Assembly (NCBI GenBank): GCA_004151065.3
Contig: NWUY0300017453.1
Span: forward strand, 16,219-41,527
Direction: 5' to 3'
From: Larix sibirica
Lineage: Eukaryota; Streptophyta; Pinopsida; Pinales; Pinaceae
DNA length: 25,309 nucleotides
The notes beneath the pieces were generated by a model that did no database searches, had not been told where the DNA came from, and saw nothing but the letters and a program-made list of their open reading frames with translations. Below, one piece after another: positions 1-12,000 of this stretch. The position numbers and the translations under genes were made by a program. Numbering within the stretch: position 1 is the stretch's first letter; every line of letters starts with the position of its first letter.

Positions 1-249
1 CCCGTGTCATGCGAGTACCATCCCAACCTCCGTTATCAATTCCCCTAGTAAAAAAAAAAGCTAATTCAACATTAATTGATGGCAAACCCAAGGTTTTTAT
101 TTAAAAAATCCTAAGTTTGTGTCTAATAATTTATTAAAAGGATAAAAGTGCGAGATGTGTTCTAACTTGAAGTTGAGGATGTACTTTTCAATTTTTGGGA
201 ATTAATTAGCCTAAAAGACCTAGGTTGATTTGTTCAATTTGGCTTCTTG

Positions 250-300
250 CACACGTGTGGAGGCAAATAATGATGATGTGGCATCTTGGCACACATGTGG
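250..300. promoter_or_regulatory. Palindromic G-box plus related E-box-like copy
   Basis: CACACGTGTG at 250-259 is a perfect 10-bp palindrome centred on the G-box core CACGTG, the classical binding core of plant bZIP and bHLH factors. About 40 bases on, CACACATGTGG (290-300) repeats the context with one core base changed. The flanks (cttgcacac.tgtgga) are also alike, so the pair looks like a short diverged duplication. No gene is clearly placed downstream, so a regulatory role is only possible. Confidence 0.3.
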
Positions 301-481
301 AAGTGATATGATGGCTAAAGCAAGTTTCAACTCCATATTATATCCCAGTGATTGGATTGAGCTTTTAACCATGAAATTGTCCCTCTTAGATCAAATCGTG
401 GGGCTAGGACGACTTGGCAAAGAAGCGGATAATTGGTCAAAGGCATGGAATGAGGAAAACAAGCAATGGTTTCTCAAAGCA

Positions 482-534
482 ACCCATGGTTTTATCAATC
501 AACACATGGTTTTACCAATCAATACATAGTTTTC
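482..534. repeat. Short 20-bp tandem repeat, about 2.6 copies
   Basis: The unit acccatggttttatcaatca (482-501) is followed by acacatggttttaccaatca (502-521) and a partial copy beginning atacatagtttt (522-534). Copies differ by a few substitutions. It has no recognised function. Confidence 0.75.
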
Positions 535-770
535 TCCCTTAGTATTGAAAACAACCCATGGTATTTGGCATTTCGTTCCATAGACCAAGGAGAGCACCTT
601 TCTTAGCCCAAAGACTTGGCTTATTTTTGTATTATTTCATGTAAAAAGGTTGGATCTCAGCCATTGATCCACTAGCAACCCTCATGGGGATAATCACAAA
701 GCATTTTTTATGTAACAAACTCTTCCAAAACCCTAGATCTCTTCTAGAGAAGGATTCAACCCCTCTTGGC

Positions 771-778
771 TATATAAA
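771..778 (+). promoter_or_regulatory. Candidate TATA box
   Basis: TATATAAA at 771-778 is a near-perfect plant TATA box followed by AGGAGAGTGAATTG. The motif ATCTCAGCCATTGATCC lies about 110 bases upstream. TATA boxes in this setting occur in plant LTR retrotransposon promoters and in ordinary genes. No transcript unit with a recognised product follows, so the call rests on the motif alone. Confidence 0.35.
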
Positions 779-3681
779 GGAGAGTGAATTGCTCTCAGGA
801 ATAAATTATACTCTTTTTTTTCTTGCTCACTCGTTGTCTAGGCTATTCTTTGGTGCATATTGGGTGATCTTATGAGATTGGTATGATGATGGAAAAACCA
901 TAAGGGTTTGAGGTAATTTCAATTTATTTTGCTTGTATTTAAGTAAAGTGTATGATAATTGTTACAACCTTTCCTTACATGAATGTTCAATTGATATTCG
1001 TGTCTTTGCTGCAACCTCTTGATTTCATGTTATTTTTGCATTCACTAAATACTTTGCTAATGTTGTGATGAGCTTGTGCATGGATAGATTGGTGGGTCCT
1101 CTTGAAATTTGCAGGTCTATTGCAAGATTGGAGTTGAAGAAGTTGGAGTTTCATCAAGCTATCAAGAAGGGGGATTGTGTCATCCTCCACCCTCCCTTGA
1201 GTTCTTTCATTTTCTTATTAATCCATTTAGACTCCATTTGCCTCATGGATGTTCCCTTTAGGCATTAGGTCTAGGGTTTATTAAGGATAAAAAAATTTGG
1301 TTTAAATTTCTCCCAATTATTTCATCTCACATATTAATCTTTTTTTTAGGTACTTGGACCAAATCTCAAGAAGAGGCAAGCGAAAATCGACTTGGTTTCT
1401 TGATTCACCTAAATCTTATTTGCAACCCTAAGAAGCTAAGAAGCCCTCTAATAAACTAGTACCTTCTATGAGTAATCCTTTTGTATTCTATTGGATTCAA
1501 GTATTATCTCTTGATCTCAATTGAACATCTTTCTTCATTTTGCAATTGCTGATTTTGATATAAGTTCTAGATTGATTTAGTGTTGAACCTATTTTCTTAA
1601 AAATGCTAGTCTTGTATGGTGGATTTAGATCCCCATATGTTAACTATGACTAGCAACACTCTCTAATACCAAATCGTTGTTAAAGGAAAATACTTTAATG
1701 TTTTGGTATAACTGAAAGTTGTTTCCTAATGTGCAAATCGATTAGGGTTTGAATAGTACATTATTGTTGATTTGATTGATGCATTCGATTTACTTGTATT
1801 AATCTCTGATACAATTATCCCTGTCTCTGATTTATTTCACCTTGGGAGCTGACCATCACTCATGAGTCATAATCCTAAATAATACCTGAAACAAATACTA
1901 ATTATATGCCACTTGCCTATTCGGCCTTCCTATTATGCTTGATTACTACCACATGTAACAAGGTTATCATTGTTTAAGGGCTATTTTACACAATCTTATG
2001 AGTATATCAAATCCTAATTTGAAGTGGCTCACAAGATACCTCAGATCTGAAATCGATATGACAAGTGATCATTTCTAGTTACAAAGCTTGCAAGACAACC
2101 AATTCGTTAATCAAAGTGTTCTTATATTGCCATCTTGAGATATTACAAGTCCACCTTAAATCTTTTATAATCTCTTGTTGATGATCTCAGATTGTTAATC
2201 ATTAATTGAGTTATATTGTCACTTAAAAGCAGATTTGATTTCTATGTTCTTCATACTGCATTCAGTCCTATAATCCTATTGAGCTTTATGATGGCATATC
2301 TTTGTTGAAGACACCTTTGGACCCAATATTAAAGTAAAATGGCATGGCTTATTGATTCTGGAACAATCTGAGTTACATCACTGTCATATAGTATTCGTTC
2401 CTCAAAGCGTTCTGATTGATAGATACCTCATACTTCAAATCTGAATATAGCTGGTGGCCCTAATCTTTTTGAATCAGTGTTTGAAGTTACTATTTGAAGG
2501 CAAAGTGATACCTACATTAACTTTTCTTTGGGCTGCTAATATATTTCAATCTCAGATAGTTTTACAGTGACCTATTGGCTCTCGTTGTCACCATTTTATT
2601 ACTGTTGTTGCTATCCCTCATTGAGCAGCCAAACGAGATCGATCTAGTTAGTATTTGCTTGATGATTACAAAGGCATCACTTTGAAATTGGTTCTGAGTT
2701 TAGTTATTATCTCTATAAAGTTGATCTCATTACTATTTCAATTCCTTCTAAAGTGTATCGCAAAACTCTGATCCAAGCCATCTTAAGGGCATGGTACACA
2801 CCAAAGAACTTAAGACATTTAAGTGTAGTAAATTGGGAGTCCTAGCTTACTATTTGTACAACACTAATAAACAGCCCTCCATACCTCTGCTAAACACAAG
2901 TTAAATAACTGATGTAAATCTGCCCTCTAAGCTAATTATTTGAGCATTACACATTGACACATTCAAGGGGTATATCTCTGTTTAAATCTTGAGTATTTAT
3001 GCTATCTGGATTGTCTTTGCCTTCAATAGATTTATATGCATACTCTTAATCTCATTGGTTGCTCTATATACTCGGAATACTTTGACTAATGATCTAAAGT
3101 TTGTGACCCGTTGGTTTAACATCAGGAAATTGCATAGTGGTAATCCTTAGACTTCGGACATTGGCGATGAGCCTTATATGAGTGTGAATATAATGACTCC
3201 ATTGAGACTCAACTTGTGATGGTTAGTTCATAGTACCTCCTATTAGCCAGTAGGCCAAGCTTGCTTGATCAAGAAAACAAGAGACAAAGAAATCAATAAA
3301 ACTTCCTATTTTTACTCAAGGAAGTTCAAGTATACAATTTGGAAGTTCAATAATACAATTACTCAGGAAGGTGAAGAATGATGAAGTATTAATGGGGCTT
3401 TAAGTATAGGGAGACACTCCTGCCTCTTCCCATTTATCCTCACAGGAAGTTGAGAGTGTTTTTTGAAAAATCCATTTTCAAAATCAACAAGCTCATTACC
3501 TCCTTTTTCTAACTTGTTTCAATCATTGGAAGCATTAAGCACCATGCATACTTGCTTGACATGGATGCAGAGAACATAGATATGTGAAGCAAGGCACAAC
3601 CTCCCGATCATAAGGTCATACCAAGTCATTATGTAATTCTGCCCCCCAGTTTAATTTGAGCNGGGTCATGCAGGATCAATC

Positions 3682-4742
3682 ATGACAAGGGGGAAAGCTA
3701 TTGCTGCTAGCTCAAAAATAATTGTACGACCAATGATCAATATGCTCATCTCAACCAAAGGACTAGCTCATGGATCTGAGAAACTTGATTTGCATCATGG
3801 TAGCTCCATCTACAATGTATGTGATAAAAGGAAGCATGGTAATGAGTTACCACTCTTTGTTGACAACTTGCTTAATTTCATTGTGAAAGATCATTTGGTT
3901 CATGAAGATGTTTTCCATTTATATAAGGAAACATGCAACAGAATGGTATTATTGTTTTCCTCCAAAGGAGATATCTTCATTTTGTGCTTTCCTCATAGTT
4001 TTTTCAAGAATTTTGGATGGATATAGATAATAAATGGGATGGAACACATGATGCATCTCTTTGGGTTTACATTTTTAAAAATAAGAAAAACAAAATGGAA
4101 AGTTTGATGCTAGGAAATGAAATAAACCCTTCCAAGGCTCTCTTAAGTGAGATCAAGGCTCAAAAGGAATCATTGCTTTATTTGGTTGATTTTGCTAAAG
4201 AAAAATGTGGGATTCTAGGGAAAGATAAGCTTATGAATGAATTGCATGAGGTATCTCAAGAATATGTGCATGAAGAAGATTCCCCTAACTTCATTGAAGA
4301 ACATGTCCTTGAAGAGGAAACCCAAAAAGAACTCCATGAGGATTTTTTTGAAGAAATCCATATGGATGAGAGAATCCATATTCATATTATATTTCCTCAT
4401 GATAATGAGGGTATGGTAAGCTTTAGTTCATCTCAAAAATATAAATTAGATGATCCACCTTCTTATAATTTCGAGGAAGAAATTTTTGAAGACAAACCCT
4501 TGTTTGATGAAGAGAGTTGTAATGCATATGTTTCTCCATTTCATGCAAAATTAGATGTAAGATTTCAAATTAATAATCATAGCTTTGGGGATCCCATATA
4601 TGATTCATATAGTGAAGCATCTAGTGAGGAACTTGGAGATCTAGGGCCTTTAAAACAACTAAGCATGGAAGAGGACTTACAACCTATGTCACAGGGTTCA
4701 CCGGATTTTAACCATGAGGTTCAAAATTCGACAAACCTTTAA
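3682..4742 (+). pseudogene. Unrecognised ORF pair in two frames, possible retroelement gene remnant
   Basis: Two ORFs overlap in different frames: 3682-4026 (114 aa) and 4017-4742 (241 aa). I cannot assign either to a family. The first is mixed in composition and ends FFKNFGWI. The second is strikingly acidic, rich in Glu and Asp, with stretches such as EEHVLEEETQKELHEDFFEE and a later segment FGDPIYDSYSEASSEELGD. Acidic linkers with a DPIYDSY-like motif recall spacer regions of plant Ty3/gypsy polyproteins, but there is no protease, RT or integrase motif, so this is weak. The simplest reading is one ancestral protein of about 350 residues broken by a frameshift near 4017-4026. An unknown base at 3662 lies just upstream and leaves the true start open. 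A lineage-specific gene with a splice junction here is the alternative. Confidence 0.35.
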
Positions 4743-5511
4743 AAAAAAATCAAATTCGTTGGAATTTTTCGACTATTTCGACTTTAAACCCGTCTGCTGC
4801 CCGTCGTGAGTAATACGATGTGAACTCTGTTACTACCCCTCTCCAACCTAACCAACGCAAACCCTATCGTTTCCCGTCTCCAACTTTACCACCGCTACCC
4901 GTCGCCAACCTTACCACCCCGAACCCTATTATGAGTCTACCCACACCCTGTCATCAATCTTACTCACCCGATACCACCTGTTATCAATCTTAAAATTGCC
5001 ACGGCCTATGAACCATGCTACCTAGTCGTCATGACTCTTAAACCATCGATATCCTCGATCCTCGTAGACTAGGTAATAATAAATTCAAAAAATATGTATT
5101 ATGCTTTTAGATTTGAGTTTTTTGGTTTCATTACTCTAATGCAGAAATATAGAGGAGGAAAAACATTGTAAGGATCTCTATTGAAAATCAATGATTAAAT
5201 AATAAAATTGATGAGAGGGTTTATTATTCGGGTATTTTAGATCTTAGGAAAGTTAATTGGGGATTATTTTTAAATTTTAATAATTCCATTAGTTTATGTT
5301 TATTTATCATAAACCCTACAATCAGTCATTAATATGTTTATTTATCATGATTTTTACTTATATTTTTTATTTCTGTTGATTTTTAATATATTATGTTATT
5401 ATTCATTTTGCATTTTATATATATTTATATTCTGAAAATTTTATATATACGAACCTGATGTCGAACCTCATAAAAATTTTTGAATTCGAACTGAATTTCA
5501 AGGTCGTCGAA
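4727..5511. mobile_element. Possible small inverted-repeat element (TTCGAC-rich ends)
   Basis: The left end has three TTCGAC hexamers (4727-4732, 4768-4773, 4777-4782). The right end has two reverse complements, GTCGAA (5460-5465, 5506-5511), among further TCGAA and GAATTCGAA words. Inverted subterminal motif clusters bounding a non-coding stretch of under 1 kb suit a MITE or a non-autonomous hAT-like element. I could not align long clean terminal inverted repeats or see a target-site duplication, so this stays tentative. The left end overlaps the tail of the acidic ORF. Confidence 0.25.
4790..4990. repeat. Degenerate C-rich short repeats
   Basis: A pyrimidine/C-rich stretch reuses the word pattern cccgtc-ccaac-ttaccacc: cccgtctccaactttaccac near 4877 is followed by acccgtcgccaaccttacca near 4898, and later decayed versions include the pair of 'atcaatctta' words. 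Its composition is quite unlike the AT-rich DNA on either side. There is no coding frame. Confidence 0.45.
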
Positions 5512-7132
5512 CTCGAATTCAAACCCAAACCATGTGACATAGCTTATATACATGTTGACTTTGGGCATAATATTGAACATATTTTTACAAATTTATTTCA
5601 ACCATCTCCTCTAATTTTTATGGTTGTCTTGGCACAGAATTTTCAAGATGATTTCCAGCTTCTTTATACAAATTTTTGCAGATATTTGGAACGTGTTTAT
5701 GAACCCAAAATGAAGAAAATTTTCAGCCACCTTATCTGTCCATTCTTGTATTTTGTATAAAATTTCAGCTGAAGAATATTTTGTTAATGCAGAAATTTGT
5801 TTGGGGAAACAATCTTTTCATCTAAGAATTAATTTTAAAAGTTTCCAACAAGTCAAATCATGTTTTCAAATCCTAAAATTGGGGCTAAATTTTTCTCTAA
5901 ATCTGAAAATTTATGTCACATCTTATGCTTGAATAATGCGAGAGATTTCCTTGAGGATTCTTGCAATAGACACTTGTTGCTTGAGGGTGGGAATTATGAT
6001 TGATTCAACCATGGTCATACTTACATAAGTCCTATCCAAGTCTAGATAGAGGATTCTCGTAGTGGTGCATCCCTTCCTTGGCATGATTTTTATACTTTGG
6101 ATCTTATCCATAAGTGCACTATCTTTCATCTTACATTTGATGAGAATTCCAGCATTTATTCACTTAATCTTTGATGTATCCATGTTTTGGTTGGTGACCA
6201 AACACAAGGAAAGGTGCCATGGACTTGATGAGATAAGTACTTGATTACATTGGCTTTATGATTTCACTTAGTGATGGCTTCATCTCATGCTTAGATTAGT
6301 TTAGGATGAATAATCTCTTTAGCATGAGAATTAGAACTAATTGCATTTCATTTGATTGACTAAGTTAGATTTACATCTACACCTGCATCTACATTTGATC
6401 TACTTACCGCTTTACACATATGATGTTATACATGCATCGCATTCTGATTTACATACTTCTTTGTGCATTTGATTGACTTGANTTTAGTTCATCTTTCAGT
6501 GCTATGATCTTGTTTTTATTGCTAATGCTATGGGCTGCTCAATCTCAATTTTGTTTGAGATTTTCGCCAATCATGTGCATCCCCTTTCATTCTGGTTTGC
6601 TGATGCATTCTTTTTAATGTGATAAATTTTATTTTATTGGTTTGTTTTGGGGTTTTTGGTGATTGTGTTGTCATACCAAACAGTTTGTCATGGCTAGATT
6701 CCTAGAATTGAAGGATTTGTATAAATGAAGTGTATTTGTTTTCTCTGTTTGGCTGGAAAATTTCGTTTATAGGCTTTACGGGCTCAAATAAAGTTAAAGT
6801 ATCCCGACATATTTTATCCCACAAATACCAAAATGAACTAGTAAGTTACATAACAATCTCTCTCTCTCTATATATATTATGGTGAATAATGCGATATGCA
6901 TATCCAACTCAGGAGCGCAGGGCGAATAACTGGTCATTCTTTGATACTCTTTATCTATATGATTAGGCTTTCTGTCTTTCGTTTTAAATAATTAGGGAAT
7001 AGCGGAGAATGGAGGTGAACAATGAGGTTGTTGTGTTACTTTCCATCCATCATCTAATATAGGGATTAAACTGAACTTCTTAACAACAGAATCAAAATCT
7101 TAAACAAACACCCAATATCTTTGATCAATCCA
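5512..7132. other. Unassigned non-coding DNA
   Basis: No gene or known repeat was recognised. Short frames on both strands (5458-5760 plus, 5923-6129 minus, 6062-6244 plus) carry no family motif and overlap each other. One unknown base lies at 6482. A small CT-then-TA simple repeat (ctctctctctatatatata) lies at about 6861-6880. Confidence 0.5.
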
Positions 7133-7290
7133 GTGTTAAGTTAAGTTATGACAATCTTGCCCAAACTAGGGGGAAGGGGGGGAGACAGTAATGGTAGTTG
7201 TGTTGAGTTCTGGGATTCTGGGAGTCAGGAAGAGGCCTGCTCTACCAGAACTAGGGCCTATTTTCCAAAATTTCCTTCCTATCTTCTTGG
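7133..7290. repeat. Diverged direct repeat, copy 1
   Basis: This copy aligns collinearly with 7579-7725. Shared words in order are gacaatcttgcccaa, gagacagt, tagttgtgtt, tcaggaagagg, ctgctctacc, agaact and ggcctatttt. The offset is about 441 bases. The open frame 7148-7477 runs across it but the other copy is not open in that frame, so the ORF is probably fortuitous. Confidence 0.75.
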
Positions 7291-7578
7291 ATTTAAATTG
7301 AATGATCAATCTGAGAAGTTGAAGTATTACAACATATGTTATCCCACAAACCAAAATGAAGTAGGAAATTTCATCACTGAGTTCTTTAACCATAGAAACA
7401 AAGTCTTAAAAGCCCAACATCTCAGATCAATTATGAGTTTAAATGCAATTGTGATTTTAAGAGATGAGGTCCTATAGAACTTGTAGATCTCTAGCTTCAA
7501 ACAAAGTAAAGATAAACATAATCAATTGGAGCTACAGAGTTTCCTATGTTCTCCATGACCTTCTCTTTCCAGAGGTGA

Positions 7579-7725
7579 AGTGTTAGATTTGACAATCTTG
7601 CCCAAGGTAGGGATGAGGAGACAGTCACACTAGTTGTGTTAAATTCTGTGATCCAGGAACTCAGGAAGAGGTCTGCTCTACCCTAGAACTGAGGCCTATT
7701 TTTCAAAAAAAATTCCCATCTTCTA
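7579..7725. repeat. Diverged direct repeat, copy 2
   Basis: Partner of 7133-7290, with scattered substitutions and small indels. For example, copy 1 has a G-rich insertion (ggggggaaggggggg-like run near 7169) where this copy reads tagggatgaggag. The two lie about 1.2-1.8 kb upstream of the first recognised TOR1-like exon, possibly in its large upstream intron. Confidence 0.75.
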
Positions 7726-8968
7726 TATTTTTAAAATGGAACACCAAAAAACTCCTTGGGACAAAATCTTACTGACATTTTCTGACCAACTGGAAGCAAT
7801 ACATCACCATTTGCCCAGAGGTACTTGAAATGACAGATAAAAGCATTTCTTTCTAGGATTTGATGTTAGTCTAGGCCTCATTAGATGAGATTCACAGAGC
7901 CAGGGTTGAATCCATATTCTCTGCAAAGAGAAAATAAGATAAGATAATTTTATTAATGTCCAACAAATGACCACAATAAATAGGTCAATGGGACTGAAAA
8001 GCACATCCAATACCGGTACATAGTGGGAGACTGGAGTGCAAAAGCAGCTCCTAAAGCAGTAAACAAAGACAGATAAAAATCAAGGAAGTTAGCTAAAAGA
8101 AGATGTGGAAGAGTACATGAAAATGAAGAATGCCCAAACCAAATGAATCTATGCAATGTCCAAAAGAGAGGATGCCAAGGTTTGCCGTGAATCTTTGTGA
8201 AGATTTCACATCCTTGAAGGACCTCCCATTGTAGGAGGTATGCTTGCTTGAAGAGTTCAGATTAACACTTCCCTGAGAAGGGGATACTCATGAAAGGCTT
8301 GCTGCAGTCTCCTGATAAGGGAAGAGGGGGAGGGAATTATGCTTTCCTTGGATGCATCCTAGATAGATACTTTGCTGGTGCAGATTTTTTGAGCCATATT
8401 TGGGGGAAGGGCCACCAGAATGGCCCCACTAGTATTCAGGATAAATTCCACGTGCCACTCTAGTTGGCGACTGAACAGCATCCAACAATCCTCTTGGAGC
8501 TTGGTGGGGGTCTAGCACCAGCTATTCAGGTGGTAGCATGACCCGGATACAGGACTTGGCTCCTCAATAGAACCCTATTTGCACCTTGGTTCTTCCTGCT
8601 CCTCGTAGGGCTGCCATTAGATTATTATCATCATTGTTATTATTTTATTATTTTTGAATTTTCATGACCTCTTGAACTTTCATCAAGGCTTGATTTTGTT
8701 ACCTTTATTTATTTTTGGATATATCCTGCTCACGGCCCTATCGAACCTTTTATCATGGCTCAATTCAAATATTTTTGCCCATATCGTGGTTGAATAGACT
8801 TCTTTTGTGAGTATTTGTTTTGGGTTTTTCATGGTCATTGGCCTCTGGAACTTCTTATCATGGTCAATATCTGTAATAATCTGTAATTTCTACTTCACAG
8901 CTGGAAAAGTAGTTCAAGTTTTTATTGCTACTTTCCGTTGTTGCTCTGTTTTTCTTGTTTTGAACTAG
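7726..8968 (+). other. Probable intron sequence upstream of the first visible exon
   Basis: No coding exon was recognised. In particular I see no HEAT-repeat-like peptide that would continue the TOR1-like frame upstream. The stretch ends in a good acceptor context: a T-rich tract (tttttcttgttttgaactag) with AG at 8967-8968. The exon that follows starts with the last base of a split codon, so an upstream exon is required. How far this intron extends to the left cannot be seen. Confidence 0.5.
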
Positions 8969-9090
8969 GTATGTGAAAATCTTGAATCAGGTCAAACCAG
9001 TTCGTGATTCTGTCATTCAGACTTTACAAGCTTGGAGGAGCGTTCCGGATTTTGATGAGTATTTACCATCACCTGAATCTTCTGTAAAAG
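8969..9090 (+). CDS. TOR1-like exon: end of HEAT-repeat region
   Basis: 122 bases. The first base (G) completes a codon begun in an unseen exon; then 40 codons follow, and the final G is the first base of a Glu codon finished in the next exon. The peptide begins YVKILNQVKPVRDS and ends EYLPSPESSVK. KVKPVRDS is the conserved last HEAT-helix signature of the family, followed by the usual Trp (QAW). The acceptor is ctag/GT and the donor is AAAG/gtaaat. Confidence 0.88.
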
Positions 9091-12000
9091 GTAAATGCAT
9101 CATTGAATTCCCCAAGCAATTGTGCATATAGCTTGTTGTGATATGCTACAGATTTTCCATCAGGGATTATCCAATATTCTTGTATTTGAGCACAGATTTT
9201 TGGTTGTGCTAATAGGAAGCATAAACATTTTGAAGGTAGTTTGTTTACATTTCTATTGTGTTAGTCGTTCATAATCTTTTCGGGCAGTGTTTGTCTGTAG
9301 TGGTTGTCCTTTTATTGTGGTCACATTACTTTCTTGAAGTAGCTTTTTATCATGCTTTTGTCATATGGTTTTTTTAGATGACCATATCAATAGAATATGT
9401 AGGAGTATGTTGATTTTGTGTGTGATGGCAGTTCTATTCTTTTTGGGGATATTATTCTGTAATTTTCTGAGATCATGAATGGATTTAATCTTTTAGTAGT
9501 TAAAACTTAAGATGTTGCCTTGACCTTTTGCTGCGGTAGTTCCAGTCCTTTCTTTTCTGTAATATTCCTGAGATTATGTATTTTATAATAGTTAAAATTC
9601 ATTTTCAAGGCCGCTTTCCTGTAATTTTCCATTATTTTGTAGACATAGGCAGTCATATTGCTTTGGAAATGGCTACTTTTGTCAACATTTGGGGTTTGTA
9701 TACACATTTTCTGATGCATTAGTTTTATGCCTTTTGGAAGCAGATATGTTTACAATTTTTGGGACAGTTTTGTTAGATTGCATGTTTGCTTTTCTGTTTC
9801 TCTGAGAGGCAGTTTTCTATAATTTTTCTGTTATTCAGATCACCATTGCAATGTGATTAAGTCTGATTTGCTAATGGTTGCTCATCCTCTGCTTTCTTAT
9901 AGAGATACAGATTGGTTTAGAAAAAAGGGTTCTACTTCTGATTATTGTCGTCAACTCACAATGATTAGGATTCACTATTATTATTTTTTGAAATCAATGC
10001 ATGTTCTTATTTGAGCAGTTTGCTTACAATTTGCAGAAAATATGTATGAGGGCCATTTATCAGTGGGTCTCAAACCTTCCCATGCTTCTAAGCCTGATTC
10101 TGTATCCGTGACAAAAAGAAACATTGCTGTGAGCAGATCTCCACCTGATAACAGTTCAGTTTGTAGCACAGAGAAAAGAACTCCTCTCATTGACAGAAAG
10201 ACAAATCCCTCCTTGTTCCTTAAGAAGGGTCAGAGAAAGGTAAACAATTGGCAGATTGAGGTAAGCATTCCACGGAGCCAACCTAAACAGGTATTTTGTA
10301 ATGAAGATTTTGACAAAAGTTACAATACAAATGCCCCTACTAAAGGGAGGGATAGGAGAGCTTCAAATTCAAATCTTGGGGGATATCAAGAGTCAGCAAC
10401 AGTAGAGAAAATGGAGACTCCTAGACCCTCGGATGTTGAGACCAAATGTATCATGGTCGACCAAACCTCAGGTGTAAAGCATACTGGCAAGGTTGCTTCC
10501 AATGAAAAGCAGCAAATCAACAGTACAAGCACCGATGGTTCTACAAACAAGTGCAATGGGCATGATGGAAATGATTTGTCTCTGATTCGGAAGCAACTTT
10601 TTCATATTGAAAACCAGCAATCCAGCTTGTTGGAGCTTGTTCAGGTACCTTGCTATACACTTGATTTTCAGATTGAAGATCCTTTCAGTTGGGAGATGTC
10701 AAAAGTTATGATCAATATAAGTATCATTTTGAAACCTAGGCAGCTACAAGCCTCCAAAATGTTTTTCAACATCAGGCATTGCTCCTCAGTTTGTATCTGA
10801 TTTCCATTCAGTCACAGCTGAGCCATAGTCATCACTATCAATTCTCATGCTGCTGAATGTGTTTTATTTGCAGTTTTTGCAAATAGATGATGACAATTTG
10901 GCTGACCCAGTTCTCAGTACAAAATGTATATATAGCAGCATCAGGATTGTATGGTAGATTCAAATAGTGGATGCATGACTTCAGTGTACATTTTGAATCT
11001 TTGTTTAGCAAAACTGTACATTGTGAGCACATGGACTTTAAGGACATGTCGCAGAGTGCTTTTATTTTAATTTGCATGCCTTTCTTTTCAGTCATTTTCA
11101 CTGTAAGCTAACCTTGCATTCTTTCTCATGGTGGTAATAATATAATATACTACATACACTTAGCATACAAAATTAAGTAGAGAATGGGGGATAGAAACTT
11201 TCTAGTAATCCTCCATATATGGGCATGCTTTAACCTTTCTATCCTCAATTTCATTCTTCCTCCTGGATGATGTCTAGCAGATACTTTTTCAATATGCTGC
11301 AATTATGCTTGGTTTGAAGCTCCCTGGCCCCTTGTTCTGGATACAATATGATTATGCTTCTTTCTGAATCTGACAATCCATCATTGCATTATTTCTGTGA
11401 TCATTATGCATGAGTGGCTTGCAATTTTCCCAAGAAACAGTTTCGCATTATCTGGTCAACTATTACTCTACATGTTTGGCCCTTCACATGGTGCAAGCTT
11501 TGTGTTCTTTATTGCTATAGCTTGAAGGATCTTGCATGTTGCCTTGTTTTGAATGTTTCCCTCTACATATCATTTCTGAGGAACATCTTTTATTAAGTTT
11601 TTAGGCTCATCTTTCAATAGAATATGAGACAGCATTTCTGCTATGATGATACTTTCAGACCTTATTGTTTTCTTTATGATAGTTTCCTTCAATGCAGACT
11701 ATTCAATTCTTATACAGCAGCTGATGCTGTGTATTGTGCAACACGAGTAATGAATATACATCATAACTTTATTAATTGACATAAAACCACATGAGTGCAT
11801 GCCATGACACTGATGGCAAACATTTGAAAATAGAAATGCACTATCACTGTTGTAGTCAGAGTATTGTGTAACTTAATTGCTTTTGCAGTCTCTTGTCTTT
11901 GAATTCACCGGTAATTGACAACTTTGGGGTTTCTATTTTGTTGCCAGAGTTTTATAGGAAGCTCACAAGAGGGTATGCGATCCTTAGAATCAAGGGTACA

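Larger units (their letters stand above)
1..3681. other. Non-coding or unassigned AT-rich DNA
   Basis: I recognise no gene here. The open frames (for example 230-529, 684-875 and 1065-1268) are short, lack family motifs and do not join into a credible spliced gene. The stretch contains a palindromic G-box, a short tandem repeat and a TATA box, listed separately. Bases 1600-3660 are dense in stops in all frames and show nothing assignable. A single undetermined base (N) sits at 3662. The TATA-bearing part (about 600-900) could belong to an old LTR, but no paired LTR, primer-binding site or polypurine tract was found. Confidence 0.5.

Noticed and set aside
5923-6244. Overlapping minus and plus frames of 60-68 codons
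   Set aside because: Mutually overlapping, short, and without recognisable motifs or codon structure.
6482-6482. Single N considered as another contig join like that at 18141
   Set aside because: The bases on either side are not duplicated, so it looks like an ordinary ambiguous base. The same holds for 3662.
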